Source of the DNA: Streptomyces antibioticus
GTDB taxonomy: Bacteria; Actinomycetota; Actinomycetes; Streptomycetales; Streptomycetaceae
Assembly (NCBI RefSeq): GCF_001514065.1
Contig: NZ_KQ948429.1
Location: 434,001-498,000, forward strand
Reading direction: 5' to 3'
DNA: 64,000 nt
In this document: positions 7,565-18,056 of the stretch, in pieces
Numbering within the stretch: the first letter of the stretch is position 1
Layout of the letters: each line of letters starts with the position of its first letter
Position numbers and translations under genes: made by a program
Notes under the pieces: model-generated
Seen by the model: the letters and a program-made list of their open reading frames with translations, nothing else
What the model was told of the DNA's origin: nothing
The model's database searches: none

Positions 7565-9556
7565 ATGCGCGTTCTCCGCAGTACCACCGGTCGGCTCCGC
7601 CCCCGATCCGTCCGAGCCAAGATCGTCTCCCTGCTCATGCTGCCCATCGTGTCGCTCATGGCGCTGTGGGGATTCGCCGCCGTGACGACCGCGTCCAGCA
7701 TCGGTGACGCCGAGCGGATCAAGGATGTCAACGCCGAACTGCTCACCCCCGTCGACGATTTCGTCACCGCGTTGCAGGCCGAGCGGACCGCCGTCATGGG
7801 GCATCGGGTCCTGCCCGCCGATGTCCGGCAGGCCACCGACCGGGCCGCCTCCGCGCTGCGGGACGGCATCAACTCCTCCAGCTCGGACGCCGCGCTGCTC
7901 GACGCGGGCCTTCCCCGGCGCATCGACAAGCTGAAGCGGGCGGCGGGCGGGCTCGCGGAGCTGCGCACCGCGGCGACCGCCAAGGGTGCCAAGTCCTCGG
8001 TGGCGTACGCCGGGTACTCCGCGATCGTCGAGGACGCCCTCTCGGTCGCGGGCGGACTCACCGGGGACCAGAGCACCGATGCCGCGTCCGACGCGCGCGT
8101 GGTGCTCGAACTCGCCCGCGCACGCGAGGCGTTGGCCCAGGAGCAGGCGCTGCTCGGGGCGGGGCGGGCGGCCGGGACGCTGGCCGGGCAGCAGTACACG
8201 CAGTTCGTCGGCGCGGTCGCCACCCGGCGCCAGTTGCTCAAGCCCGCGGTCGCCGACCTCAAGGCCGAGCACCGGGCGGCGTACGAGCAGATCCTGGACG
8301 GCGACGCCTACGCCGGGCTCCAGGCCGTGGAGAACCGGGTGCAGAGCGCCGGTCCGGGAGCCTCCGCCGTGGCGTCGGGGCTGCTGCGCGGCTGGGACCC
8401 GGACGTCACCGCGACGCTGAAGGACCTGACGGCCGCCGAGACCGGCGCCGGTACGGGCGCCACCGCCCAGTCCGACCCGTTCGGCTGGGACACCCTCGGC
8501 GCCTCCGGTGTCGCCGTGGTGCTGGGTCTGGTCGGTGTGCTGCTGTCGCTGCTGGTGTCCGTGCTCGTCGGGCGCGGCCTCATCGTCGAACTGCTCGACC
8601 TGCGCAACGACGCCCTGGAGGTGGCCGGCCGCCGACTGCCGCAGGCCATGCGGAAGCTGCACGCCGGACAGGGCGTCGACATCGACGCCGAGGCCCCTCT
8701 GCGGCGCCTCGTCGGTGACGAACTCGCCCAGGTGGGAACCGCGTTGACCGCCGTGCAGCGGGCTGCGCTCAAGGCGGCCTCCGAGCGCGCCGAACTCCTC
8801 AGCGGCATCTCCGGCGTCTACGTCAGCCTCGCCCGCCGCAGCCAGGTCCTCCTTCACCGCCAACTGGACCTGCTGGACGGCATGCAGCGCCGCCGGCAGG
8901 ACCCGCAGGACCTACAGGACCTGCACCGCGTCGACTACCTGGCGACCCGTATGCGCCGCCACTCCGAGTCCCTGCTGATCCTGTCCGGCATCGCCCCCGG
9001 CCGCGGCTGGCGGGACCCGATCCCGCTGGCGGACGTGCTGCGGGCCGCCGTAGCCGAGATCGAGAACGCGCCGCGCGTGCAGATCTGGGCCGTGCCGAAG
9101 GTGTCCGTGCTCGGCGGTTCGGTCGCCGACGTCATCCACCTGCTCGCCGAACTGGTCGAGAACGCCGCCGCGTTCTCGCCGCCCAGCGCCAAGGTGCAGC
9201 TGCGCGCGGCCCGGATGCGCGACGGTGTGCTCATCGAGGTCGAGGACAGCGGCTTCGGCATGAACGAGCAGGCTCTCGCCGAGGCCAACGGCAAGATCCA
9301 GTCCGAGAAGGTCGACCTCCTCGACGCCAAGCAGATCGGCCTGTTCGTGGTCAACCGGCTGCGCGAGCGCCAGGGGTTGCGGGTGGAGCTGCGCTCCTCG
9401 CCGGGCGGCGGGGTCACGGCCGCGATCCTCATCCCCGAGGCGCTCACGCGGGACGACATGCCGGTCGGCGAACTGGCCGCCGGCGGACGCGGACTGGCAC
9501 CGGCGGCGGCGCTCATCCAGCAGCAGCGGCCGGGCTTCGGCGGCGCCGGGGCGTGA
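7565..9556 (+). CDS. CvnA-like sensor histidine kinase with nitrate-sensing-type domain
   Basis: The 663-residue membrane kinase starts MRVLRSTTGRLRPRSVRAK. One membrane segment near residues 25-45 is followed by an extracellular NIT-like helical sensor (about 50-300, with the QAERTAVMGHRV segment), a second membrane segment (GVAVVLGLVGVLLSLLVSVL), a HAMP-like linker, a degenerate phosphoacceptor region (RMRRHSESLLILSG) and a HATPase domain with AELVENAAAFSPP and VEDSGFGM. This is the layout of CvnA, the kinase-like first gene of Streptomyces conservons. The cvnB, cvnC and cvnD genes are absent here, and there is no response regulator next to it. The open frame extends to 7448, but the extension is the dispersed repeat, so the ATG at 7565 is chosen. 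Confidence 0.86.
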   Translation: MRVLRSTTGRLRPRSVRAKIVSLLMLPIVSLMALWGFAAVTTASSIGDAERIKDVNAELLTPVDDFVTALQAERTAVMGHRVLPADVRQATDRAASALRDGINSSSSDAALLDAGLPRRIDKLKRAAGGLAELRTAATAKGAKSSVAYAGYSAIVEDALSVAGGLTGDQSTDAASDARVVLELARAREALAQEQALLGAGRAAGTLAGQQYTQFVGAVATRRQLLKPAVADLKAEHRAAYEQILDGDAYAGLQAVENRVQSAGPGASAVASGLLRGWDPDVTATLKDLTAAETGAGTGATAQSDPFGWDTLGASGVAVVLGLVGVLLSLLVSVLVGRGLIVELLDLRNDALEVAGRRLPQAMRKLHAGQGVDIDAEAPLRRLVGDELAQVGTALTAVQRAALKAASERAELLSGISGVYVSLARRSQVLLHRQLDLLDGMQRRRQDPQDLQDLHRVDYLATRMRRHSESLLILSGIAPGRGWRDPIPLADVLRAAVAEIENAPRVQIWAVPKVSVLGGSVADVIHLLAELVENAAAFSPPSAKVQLRAARMRDGVLIEVEDSGFGMNEQALAEANGKIQSEKVDLLDAKQIGLFVVNRLRERQGLRVELRSSPGGGVTAAILIPEALTRDDMPVGELAAGGRGLAPAAALIQQQRPGFGGAGA

Positions 9557-9722
9557 CCACGTCTTCGCGCTATCTCCACACCAAGTACCGGGAAAGCGGC
9601 ACTTGAGGGAAACCAAGGGCCTCTAGGGTCACTTGACACTTCAAGCGCCACACGGTGTCCGGCATGCCGAACGCCGCCCGGTGCCCTGACGAGTGACCCC
9701 CCGTGAAAGGCAAGGCACGTCC

Positions 9723-10826
9723 GTGTCCGAACAACCCCCCACCCCGTCCCACCGCCGCAAGCGCTCCCTGTCCCGTCGCGGCGCGATCGGCGCCGCCGCG
9801 GCCGTGGCCGGCGCGGCCGCCGTGACCCCGGCGGTCTTCGCGGCCACCGACTCCGGCTCCGGTGACGGCGACGCCACCGGCTCCTCCGGTACGACCCCGG
9901 AGAAGTTCCCCGCCACCCGGACCGAGGCCGCCACCGGCACCGGCGAGACCACCACCGCCTTCGCCGCCTCCTACGTCGGTGTGCGCTGGTCCGGCGCGCA
10001 GGACGGCGCCGCGATCCGCCTCGCGGACGGCGACTGGCAGACCGTGACCGCGGGCTGCTCGGCCGTCGAGGACGGGGGCAGCGCGCTGGTGGCGGCCCGG
10101 AACGCCACCGCGTACGAGGTGAAGGCGTCGGACGGAGTGTCCGACGTGGCCTCGCTGGCGATAGACGTCACCGACGGCCCCGACCGCACCTTCCAGGTGC
10201 CCAGCGAGCCGACCCGGGTGCGCGGGGTGCGCTACCTCTCCCGCCCGGCGTGGGGCGCCGACGAGTCCAAGCGGTACAAGGACGGCAAGGTCAACTCGCC
10301 CGAGAAGTACTACCCGTTGCAGATCATCACGGTCCACCACACCGCCACGCCGAACGACGACCCGGACCCCGCCGCGACCGTCCGCGCGATCTACGAACTC
10401 CACGCGATCACCAACGACTGGGGCGACATCGGCTACCACTTCCTCATCGACGAGTCCGGCACCGTCTACGAGGGCCGGTACTCCGGCGACGACGGCATCC
10501 CCGCCTTCAACCCGGACGGCGACCTCGTCACCGGCTTCCACTCCGTGGGCTACAACTCCGGCGCCCTCGGCATCGCCGTCATCGGCACGCTCACCGAGCA
10601 GGGCCCCACGGACGCGGCCAAGGCCTCCCTGACCCGGCTGATCAAGGTGATCTGCCGGTTCAAGGGCCTCGACCCCCAGGCGCGGGTCACCTACGTGAAC
10701 CCCGTCAACGGCACGAAGAAGGACACGAACACCATCGGCGGCCACCGCGACTACTTCACCACCGAGTGCCCCGGCCAGGTGATGTACGACCTGCTCGGCG
10801 AGATCCGCGCGGCCGCGGCCCGCTGA
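9723..10826 (+). CDS. Tat-exported N-acetylmuramoyl-L-alanine amidase (PGRP/Amidase_2)
   Basis: This 367-residue zinc amidase cleaves the bond between N-acetylmuramic acid and the stem peptide. The N-terminus has a twin-arginine signal: SLSRRGAIGAAAAVAGAAAV followed by an AxA-type site. A beta-rich region follows (about 60-165), then the PGRP/amidase domain from RPAWGADESKRY onward. Zinc ligands are visible as His in TVHHTATPN, His in IGGHRDYF and Cys in TECPGQ; the Tyr of DIGYHFLID is also conserved. The open frame runs up to 9693, but GAAAGGCAAGG sits just upstream of the GTG at 9723. Substrate is probably the cell's own wall or neighbouring cells. Confidence 0.92.
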   Translation: MSEQPPTPSHRRKRSLSRRGAIGAAAAVAGAAAVTPAVFAATDSGSGDGDATGSSGTTPEKFPATRTEAATGTGETTTAFAASYVGVRWSGAQDGAAIRLADGDWQTVTAGCSAVEDGGSALVAARNATAYEVKASDGVSDVASLAIDVTDGPDRTFQVPSEPTRVRGVRYLSRPAWGADESKRYKDGKVNSPEKYYPLQIITVHHTATPNDDPDPAATVRAIYELHAITNDWGDIGYHFLIDESGTVYEGRYSGDDGIPAFNPDGDLVTGFHSVGYNSGALGIAVIGTLTEQGPTDAAKASLTRLIKVICRFKGLDPQARVTYVNPVNGTKKDTNTIGGHRDYFTTECPGQVMYDLLGEIRAAAAR

Positions 10827-10890
10827 TCTGCGCCGATCCGCCGCGGGATGGGCCACCGACCGGCGCACATTAGGCTGGGAGGCTGACCCC

Positions 10891-10921
10891 CGCGGCGGAG
10901 CCGCACGTCGAGCACAGCCCC
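10891..10921. repeat. Second, short copy of the dispersed intergenic repeat
   Basis: CGCGGCGGAGCCGCAC followed by GTCGAGCACAGCCCC matches the core at 7485-7514 with one substitution and one single-base insertion. It lies just before the ABC-F gene and contains the same GCGGC/GCCGC hairpin arms. Confidence 0.6.
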
Positions 10922-10935
10922 CGGGCAGGAGCGTA

Positions 10936-12738
<1,803 letters not shown>

Positions 12739-12888
12739 GGCGCCTCCGGGCGGCGCAGGCGGGCGGCGCGCGCGCCGCGTGAAGAGGGCGTGAAGGCGCA
12801 TAACAGTGGCATCACGGGCCGGTCCTCCCTTGGGTACAGGGGGTGATCGGCCCGGGTTTCTGTCAGTCCCGAGTGATAGAAAGAGCCG

Positions 12889-12917
12889 TCTGAGAACTGT
12901 CTGAGTACGACTCTGAG
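12889..12917 (+). promoter_or_regulatory. Triple TCTGAG repeat upstream of the beta-propeller gene
   Basis: Three copies of TCTGAG occur in 29 bases, spaced 10-12 bases apart, so they fall on one face of the helix about 60-85 bases before the start of the first propeller gene. Phased repeats of this kind are often activator or repressor sites. No known consensus is matched. Confidence 0.3.
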
Positions 12918-12972
12918 CCGTTACGTACCTCAGGGCGTGGCTAAAAATCAGTGAACGAGGGGGAACGCGCTG

Positions 12973-14760
12973 ATGACCCAGCCGCCCGGTTTTGGCGCAC
13001 CGCAGGACCAGCCGCCGCAGGGGGGATTCGGCGCACCGCCGCCGCCCGCGGGCCCGCCGCAGACCCCGCCGCCACCGCAGGGTCCGCCGCAGCCCGGTTA
13101 CGGCTACCCGCAGAAGGTCGACCAGCCCGGTCCGTACGGCCAGCCCCAGCAGCAGCCGGGTCCGTACGCCCAGCCCGGTCCCTACGGTCAGCCCCAGCAG
13201 CCGGGCCCCTACGCCCAGCCCGGTCCCTACGGTCAGCCCCAGCAGCCCGGCCCCTACGCCCAGCCCGGTTACGGCTACCCGCCCCAGCCGCAGTACCCCG
13301 GCGGTCCCGGCACCCCGCCCGGCAACTCCGGTTCCCGCAACCCCTTCAGGGGCAAGCCGGCCCTCGTCATCGCCGCCGCCGTGGCGGGCCTGCTCGTCGT
13401 CGGCGGCACGGTGTGGGCGGTCGGCAGCGGCGGCGACGACCCGAAGAAGCCGGTCGCCGAGGAGAGCGACAGTGCCAAGCCCTCCGCCTCCGACGACCCG
13501 GTCAACCCCGGGGACGGCGACGGCGGCGGCAAGGAGCAGGAGGACCTCAACGAGGGCCGCCAGGCGGGCGAGTCGAAGGTGCTCTGGTACAAGACCGGGC
13601 CGGACGCGCCCGGTTCGGGCGCCGACGCCCCCGGCATGTGGATCACCGACAAGACCGCGGTGAAGGCGGCGTACAAGCAGCTCTTCGGCTACAAGGTCGG
13701 CGACGGCAACCCGGCCTGGGACCCGATCACCTTCGACCAGAAGATCTGCGCGGTCACCCCGCAGAAGACCGCCGCGAACAAGATCGTCGTCGCCTACATG
13801 AGCGGCAGCAGCGACCGCGCGGAGTGCAACAAGCTCCAGGAGGTCGACCTCGACACGGGTGCCAAGGGCTGGACCGGGAAGGTCGCCGACGGCGACCTGT
13901 TCGACTCCACGCTCCAGATCGAGCTGACCATCACCGGCAAGACGCTGATGGTGGGCCGCTCGATGTCCGGCACCGCCTACGACGTCACCACCGGCAAGAA
14001 GCTGTTCGACAAGTCGAAGTACGGCGACGCCTGCTTCCCCAGCGCCTTCGCCGGCGGCCCCAAGCTGATCGCCGTCTCCTCCTGCGACGCCTCCGGCAAG
14101 AACGAGCACGACGAGGTGCAGGAACTGGACCCGACGACCGGCAAGGCCAAGTGGACTCAGAAGTTCGACAAGGGCTGGCGGGTCGCGCGCGCCTACTCCG
14201 TCGACCCGCTCGTCATCTACAGCACCAACGAGGACAAGAACGCCTGGAACATCTCCACGTTCACCTCGGGCGGCAAGTTCCGCTCCCAGGTCGCCTTCGA
14301 CGAGAACTTCGCGCCCGCCTGCGACTGGGCGATCTTCGCCCGTGACCTGACCGGCTGCACCGGCGCGGTCGCCGACGCGAACACCCTCTATCTGCCGACG
14401 GAGGCGACGAGCGGCGCGAACGAGGTCGTCGCGGTCAACCTCGCGAACGGCAAGGAGAAGTGGCGCGTGAAGTCCCCCGCGGACGAGACGATGCTCCCGC
14501 TGAAGATCGAGAACGGCAAGCTCATCGCGTACGTCGGACCGACGTACGACGCGGGCGGCCAGGTCGTGTCCATCGCGACGACCGGCTCCGACCACAAGCC
14601 GGCGAAGCTGCTCCAGAACCCGGCGTCCGCCGCCGACGTCGAGAACGGCTTCTACTCCAAGGCCATCGACTGGGTCGGCGGACGTTTCTACCTCTCGACC
14701 ACCCGGCTGAGCGGCGACGACGACACGCAGGAGAAGTTGATGCTCGCCTACGGCAAGTAG
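12973..14760 (+). CDS. Pro/Gln-rich membrane-anchored PQQ-like beta-propeller protein (copy 1)
   Basis: The 595-residue protein has three parts: a cytoplasmic Pro/Gln/Gly/Tyr-rich leader (1-138), a single membrane helix (about 139-160, LVIAAAVAGLLVVGGTVWAV) and an extracellular domain with PQQ/quinoprotein-type blades, seen as repeated D-x-T-G-K motifs (VTTGKKLFD, PTTGKAKWTQ, LANGKEKWRV). The leader holds three nearly perfect 15-residue repeats of PGPYGQPQQ-PGPYAQ. The following gene is a paralogue with the same architecture. Similar proteins are numerous in Streptomyces and have no assigned function; a scaffold or sensor role outside the membrane is possible. Confidence 0.8.
   Translation: MTQPPGFGAPQDQPPQGGFGAPPPPAGPPQTPPPPQGPPQPGYGYPQKVDQPGPYGQPQQQPGPYAQPGPYGQPQQPGPYAQPGPYGQPQQPGPYAQPGYGYPPQPQYPGGPGTPPGNSGSRNPFRGKPALVIAAAVAGLLVVGGTVWAVGSGGDDPKKPVAEESDSAKPSASDDPVNPGDGDGGGKEQEDLNEGRQAGESKVLWYKTGPDAPGSGADAPGMWITDKTAVKAAYKQLFGYKVGDGNPAWDPITFDQKICAVTPQKTAANKIVVAYMSGSSDRAECNKLQEVDLDTGAKGWTGKVADGDLFDSTLQIELTITGKTLMVGRSMSGTAYDVTTGKKLFDKSKYGDACFPSAFAGGPKLIAVSSCDASGKNEHDEVQELDPTTGKAKWTQKFDKGWRVARAYSVDPLVIYSTNEDKNAWNISTFTSGGKFRSQVAFDENFAPACDWAIFARDLTGCTGAVADANTLYLPTEATSGANEVVAVNLANGKEKWRVKSPADETMLPLKIENGKLIAYVGPTYDAGGQVVSIATTGSDHKPAKLLQNPASAADVENGFYSKAIDWVGGRFYLSTTRLSGDDDTQEKLMLAYGK
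13126..13263 (+). repeat. Three 45/48-bp in-frame tandem repeats
   Basis: Three copies of a unit encoding PGPYGQPQQ(Q)PGPYAQ follow each other without spacer. The first unit is 48 bp (one additional Gln codon) and the other two are 45 bp, with mostly synonymous differences. Copy number is likely to vary between strains. Confidence 0.85.
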
Positions 14761-14812
14761 CCCTCCCGCCCCGTCACCCGCCACCGTCCCCGTTTACCCG
14801 AGGTACTCCGCC

Positions 14813-16708
14813 ATGACCCAGCCGCCGCCCCCGCCGAACCAGCCCCCGCCCGGGGGAGGCTTCGGCCCGCCCCAGGACCAGCCGCCGCAGCCCCCGCCGC
14901 CCGCACAGCAGCCCGGCTTCGGCGCCCCCCAGACGCCTCCGCAGCCGCAGCCCGGCTACGGATACCCGCAGGCACCGCAAGCGCCGCAGGCACCCCAGAC
15001 GCCCCCGCCCCCGCAGGGCCCGCCACAGACCCCGCCCGGCCAGGGCTACGGCTACCCGGGCCAGCCGCAGCAGCAGCCGTACGGCCAGCCGCCCACCCCG
15101 GCGCCGAACCCGTACGGCCAGCCCGACGCCTACGGTCAGCAGCCCGGCGGCTACGGTCAGCCGCAGCCGAACCCCTATGGCCAGCAGCCCGGTTACGGCT
15201 ACCAGCAGCCGACCATGCCGCTCCAGCCGCAGGCCGGGCAGCCGGCCGGCGGGCGGAGGATCAACTCGCAGCTGGCGATCATCGTCGCGGCGGTCGTGGC
15301 GATCGCCCTGATCGTCGGCGGCGGTCTGTGGTACGCCAACTCCTCCGGCGACGACGGCAAGAAGGACACCGCGAACAGCAGCGGCGGCACCGGCGGTGGC
15401 GGCGACGAGAAGGGCGGCACCGGCGGCACCAGCAGCAAGGGCGAGGAGAAGGTCCCGGCGAACACCGCCGCCTCCGTCCTCTTCCAGGTCCCGCAGCCCG
15501 AGGTCAAGGCCGACACCACCTACACGGTCAACGGCTCCTGGCTGACCGACAAGGTGTACGCCAAGAGCGGCATCGCCGAGGTCGTCGGCTACGACCCCGA
15601 CAAGGGCACCGAGCTGTGGACGATCAAGCTGCCCGGCCCGGTGTGCGCGGCCAGCCGCCCGATGACCGACAAGCATCTGACGGCCATCGCCTACGAGCCC
15701 GCGATGCCGACCAAGGAGAAGCCGACGGCCGGGTGCAGCCAGGTCTCGGCGATCGACCTCGACGCGGGCAAGCAGCTGTGGACGAAGACCGCCAAGGCCG
15801 GTGACCGGCTGATCCCCTGGGACAACGTCACCGTCAGCGCCAACACCGTCGCCACCGGCTCCACCAGCGGCGGCGCCGCCTGGGACATCACCACCGGCAA
15901 GTCCCTGTGGAGCCCGAAGCCGACCGACTCCTGCTACGACGCGGGCTACGGCGGCGGCGCGAAGCTGGTCGCGGTCCGCAAGTGCGGTGACTACGACGCA
16001 CGTCAGCTGCACATCCAGACCATCGACCCGGCGTCCGGGAAGGTGATCTCGGAGTACAAGATGTCGCAGGGCATCGAGTACGCGAGCATCGTCTCCACCG
16101 AGCCGCTGGTGGTCGCCGCCGAGGTCGGCGAGGACACCGGCGCCAGCGGTATCTCCGACGTCTTCTCCATCGACAACAAGACCGGCAAGCTGCGCACCCG
16201 CATCTCCCTGCCGGGCGACGAGTACGCGGCCCGCTGCGACGGCATCTACCGGCCCGAGTACTGCTTCCAGATCGCGGTCGGCAACGACAGGGTGTACGTG
16301 CCGACGGAGGAGCACCAGGGCGCCGGCAGCGATTACAGCCGCACCAACGAGATCATCGCCTTCGACCTGGCCACGGGGAAGCAGACCGGCCAGCGCGCCG
16401 ACGCGGGCGACGGCTACACCCTCAGCCCGCTGCGCATGGACGGCGGCAACCTGATCGCGTACAAGAGGCCGCCGTACGACAAGGGCGGACAGATCGTCAG
16501 CATCGACGGCGGCACCTTCAAGGAGACCAAGCTCCTGGAGAACCCGGCGACGAAGCCGGTGCGCGACGTGGAGACCAGCATGTCCCCCGATTCGTCCGAG
16601 TTCATCTACCACGACGGCCGGCTGTTCATGTCGGAGGTCTACGCGAGCGATTTCGGCAGCAGTACGGGTGAGAAGGAGTATCTGGCGATCGGCTTCGGCG
16701 CCAAGTGA
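14813..16708 (+). CDS. Pro/Gln-rich membrane-anchored PQQ-like beta-propeller protein (copy 2)
   Basis: The 631-residue paralogue of the preceding gene starts 52 bases after it. It has a Pro/Gln/Gly/Tyr-rich cytoplasmic leader (1-150, many YGQP and APQAP units), a membrane helix (about 152-174, LAIIVAAVVAIALIVGGGLW), a Gly/Ser/Thr-rich spacer, and an extracellular propeller with DPDKGTELWTI, DLDAGKQLWTK and DLATGKQTGQR blade motifs. Several Cys pairs in the propeller (for example PVCAASRP, DSCYDAGYG) may form disulfides. A strong hairpin follows the stop, so the two genes probably form one transcript. Function unknown. Confidence 0.8.
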   Translation: MTQPPPPPNQPPPGGGFGPPQDQPPQPPPPAQQPGFGAPQTPPQPQPGYGYPQAPQAPQAPQTPPPPQGPPQTPPGQGYGYPGQPQQQPYGQPPTPAPNPYGQPDAYGQQPGGYGQPQPNPYGQQPGYGYQQPTMPLQPQAGQPAGGRRINSQLAIIVAAVVAIALIVGGGLWYANSSGDDGKKDTANSSGGTGGGGDEKGGTGGTSSKGEEKVPANTAASVLFQVPQPEVKADTTYTVNGSWLTDKVYAKSGIAEVVGYDPDKGTELWTIKLPGPVCAASRPMTDKHLTAIAYEPAMPTKEKPTAGCSQVSAIDLDAGKQLWTKTAKAGDRLIPWDNVTVSANTVATGSTSGGAAWDITTGKSLWSPKPTDSCYDAGYGGGAKLVAVRKCGDYDARQLHIQTIDPASGKVISEYKMSQGIEYASIVSTEPLVVAAEVGEDTGASGISDVFSIDNKTGKLRTRISLPGDEYAARCDGIYRPEYCFQIAVGNDRVYVPTEEHQGAGSDYSRTNEIIAFDLATGKQTGQRADAGDGYTLSPLRMDGGNLIAYKRPPYDKGGQIVSIDGGTFKETKLLENPATKPVRDVETSMSPDSSEFIYHDGRLFMSEVYASDFGSSTGEKEYLAIGFGAK

Positions 16709-16726
16709 TCGCGTAACCGTCTCTTC

Positions 16727-16762
16727 GCACTGCCCCGTCCCTGCTCAGGGGCGGGGCAGTGC
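16727..16762 (+). terminator. Rho-independent-type hairpin after the propeller genes
   Basis: GCACTGCCCCG (16727-16737) pairs perfectly with CGGGGCAGTGC (16752-16762), an 11-bp stem starting about 18 bases after the stop codon. There is no U-tract, which is usual for Streptomyces. Confidence 0.85.
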
Positions 16763-16931
16763 ACGTACCACCCATCAATCTCGAATGACGGAAATTCCGT
16801 CGATCCGGGGCACTTCTCACCAGTAGGGGCAGCGCAACGTCGAACAAGCGTGTAGCTTCCGGGGGCATGAAGAGCGGGGGAGCCGGGCGGGGGCTCTTTT
16901 CCGTGCGGAGGGGGGACTGGGGGGTTGCTCG

Positions 16932-17639
16932 ATGGGAGTGCGGCTCATGGTGGTCGACGACCACCGACTGCTGGCCGAGGCACTGGCCTCGGCGTTGAAA
17001 CTGCGGGGGCATCGGGTCCTCGCCGCGGCGGCACCGGCCGCGGGGGCGGCGGAGCTGGTGATCACCCGGGCGCCGGAGGTGTGCCTGCTGGGCACGGCGA
17101 CCCCGGCCGAGCCGGGCATCTTCGACCCGGTGGTGAAGATCAAGCGGGACCGTCCGCAGGTGGCGGTGCTGGTGCTGGGCCCGGTACCGAGCCCGCGCGG
17201 CATCGCCGCGGCCTTCGCCGCGGGCGCCTCGGGTTATGTACGGCACGACGAGCGCATCGAGGGCGTCGAGCGGGCGATCATGAAGGCGCGGGCGGGCGAG
17301 GCGGCGGTGGCACCTCAGCTGCTGCAAGGGGCCTTCAGTGAACTGCTCAACCCCGCCGCCCAGCCCGACGACGAGGGGCAGCGGCTGCTCCAGATGCTGA
17401 CGCCGCGGGAGGTGGAGGTGCTGGTCCGGGTCGCCGACGGCGAGGACACCCGGCTCATCGCGGCGGGCATGGGCATCGCCCCGTCCACGGCCCGCACGCA
17501 TGTGCAGCGGGTGCTGATGAAGCTGGGGGTGGGATCGAGGCTGGAGGCGGCGGCGCTGGCGGCGCGCACGGGGCTGCTGGACCGGGCGGGCCCGGTGCCG
17601 CACGCTCCTTCCGACCTGGGAGCGGGGCCGGAGTCGTAG
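16932..17639 (+). CDS. LuxR-family regulator with degenerate receiver domain
   Basis: The 235-residue NarL-type regulator has an N-terminal receiver (1-120) and a C-terminal LuxR helix-turn-helix (LTPREVEVLVRVADGEDTRL ... TARTHVQRVLMKLGV). The receiver keeps the acidic pair (VVDDH), but the phospho-acceptor Asp is replaced: the strand reads PEVCLLGTATP where LLD is expected. The usual Thr/Ser (VLVLG) and Lys (GYVRHD) are missing too. It therefore cannot be switched by classical phosphorylation and may respond to a ligand or protein. The ATG at 16932 is used. It stands alone; the end of the gene contains a bidirectional terminator shared with the convergent small membrane gene. Confidence 0.88.
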   Translation: MGVRLMVVDDHRLLAEALASALKLRGHRVLAAAAPAAGAAELVITRAPEVCLLGTATPAEPGIFDPVVKIKRDRPQVAVLVLGPVPSPRGIAAAFAAGASGYVRHDERIEGVERAIMKARAGEAAVAPQLLQGAFSELLNPAAQPDDEGQRLLQMLTPREVEVLVRVADGEDTRLIAAGMGIAPSTARTHVQRVLMKLGVGSRLEAAALAARTGLLDRAGPVPHAPSDLGAGPES

Positions 17640-17653
17640 CCGACTCCGGCCCC
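17624..17653. terminator. Bidirectional hairpin between convergent genes
   Basis: GGGGCCGGAGTCG and CGACTCCGGCCCC form a perfect 13-bp stem with the 4-base loop TAGC. The loop contains the stop codon of the LuxR-type gene. The hairpin serves this gene and the convergent 118-residue gene. Confidence 0.88.
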
Positions 17654-17666
17654 GTCCGGGAGGGGG

Positions 17667-18023
17667 CTACTCGCCCGGGCGGCTGCCCGGGTGGGGGCCC
17701 GGGCCCTCGCCCGTCACGTCCTCCGGAGTGACCTCGGGCGTGGCCGGAGGGGTCGGCCGCAGCTTCAGCCAGGCCAGGAAGAAGATGCCGAGGAGCAGCA
17801 TCCCGATCCCGGTCCACAGGTTGATGTTGACGCCCTCGGCCTTGTCGAGGGTGGCGTCGGAGGGGTTGATGCCGGCGATCGTGACGATGACGCCGTACAG
17901 CACGAACAGGCCGCCGATGATGCGGCGCAGGTCGAAGATGCGGGCCGCGGTGGCCGACTTGGCCTGGAGCTCGGCGACTTCCCGCTGGACGTCCCGCTCG
18001 GAATACCCGTGGTGGTCAGACAT
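17667..18023 (-). CDS. Small membrane protein linked to the sugar symporter
   Basis: This 118-residue protein has a charged N-terminal helix (VQREVAELQAKSATAARIFD), two membrane segments (about 35-52 and 69-87) and a Pro/Glu-rich acidic tail (PPATPEVTPEDVTGEGPG). It begins 33 bases after the stop of the sodium/solute symporter on the same strand and is presumably cotranscribed. A small two-helix partner next to an SSS-type transporter recalls the DUF485/ActP arrangement at 47.6-49.7 kb, but the sequence is different and I do not recognise the family. An accessory role for the transporter is inference. Confidence 0.7.
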   Translation of the reverse strand: MSDHHGYSERDVQREVAELQAKSATAARIFDLRRIIGGLFVLYGVIVTIAGINPSDATLDKAEGVNINLWTGIGMLLLGIFFLAWLKLRPTPPATPEVTPEDVTGEGPGPHPGSRPGE

Positions 18024-18056
18024 GGTTCCTCAATCTCCCTTCTCAGAAGAGTGCCC

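Noticed and set aside
7565-9556. Complete conservon (cvnABCD).
   Set aside because: The gene after the CvnA-like kinase is a Tat-exported amidase; no roadblock, DUF742 or small GTPase gene follows.
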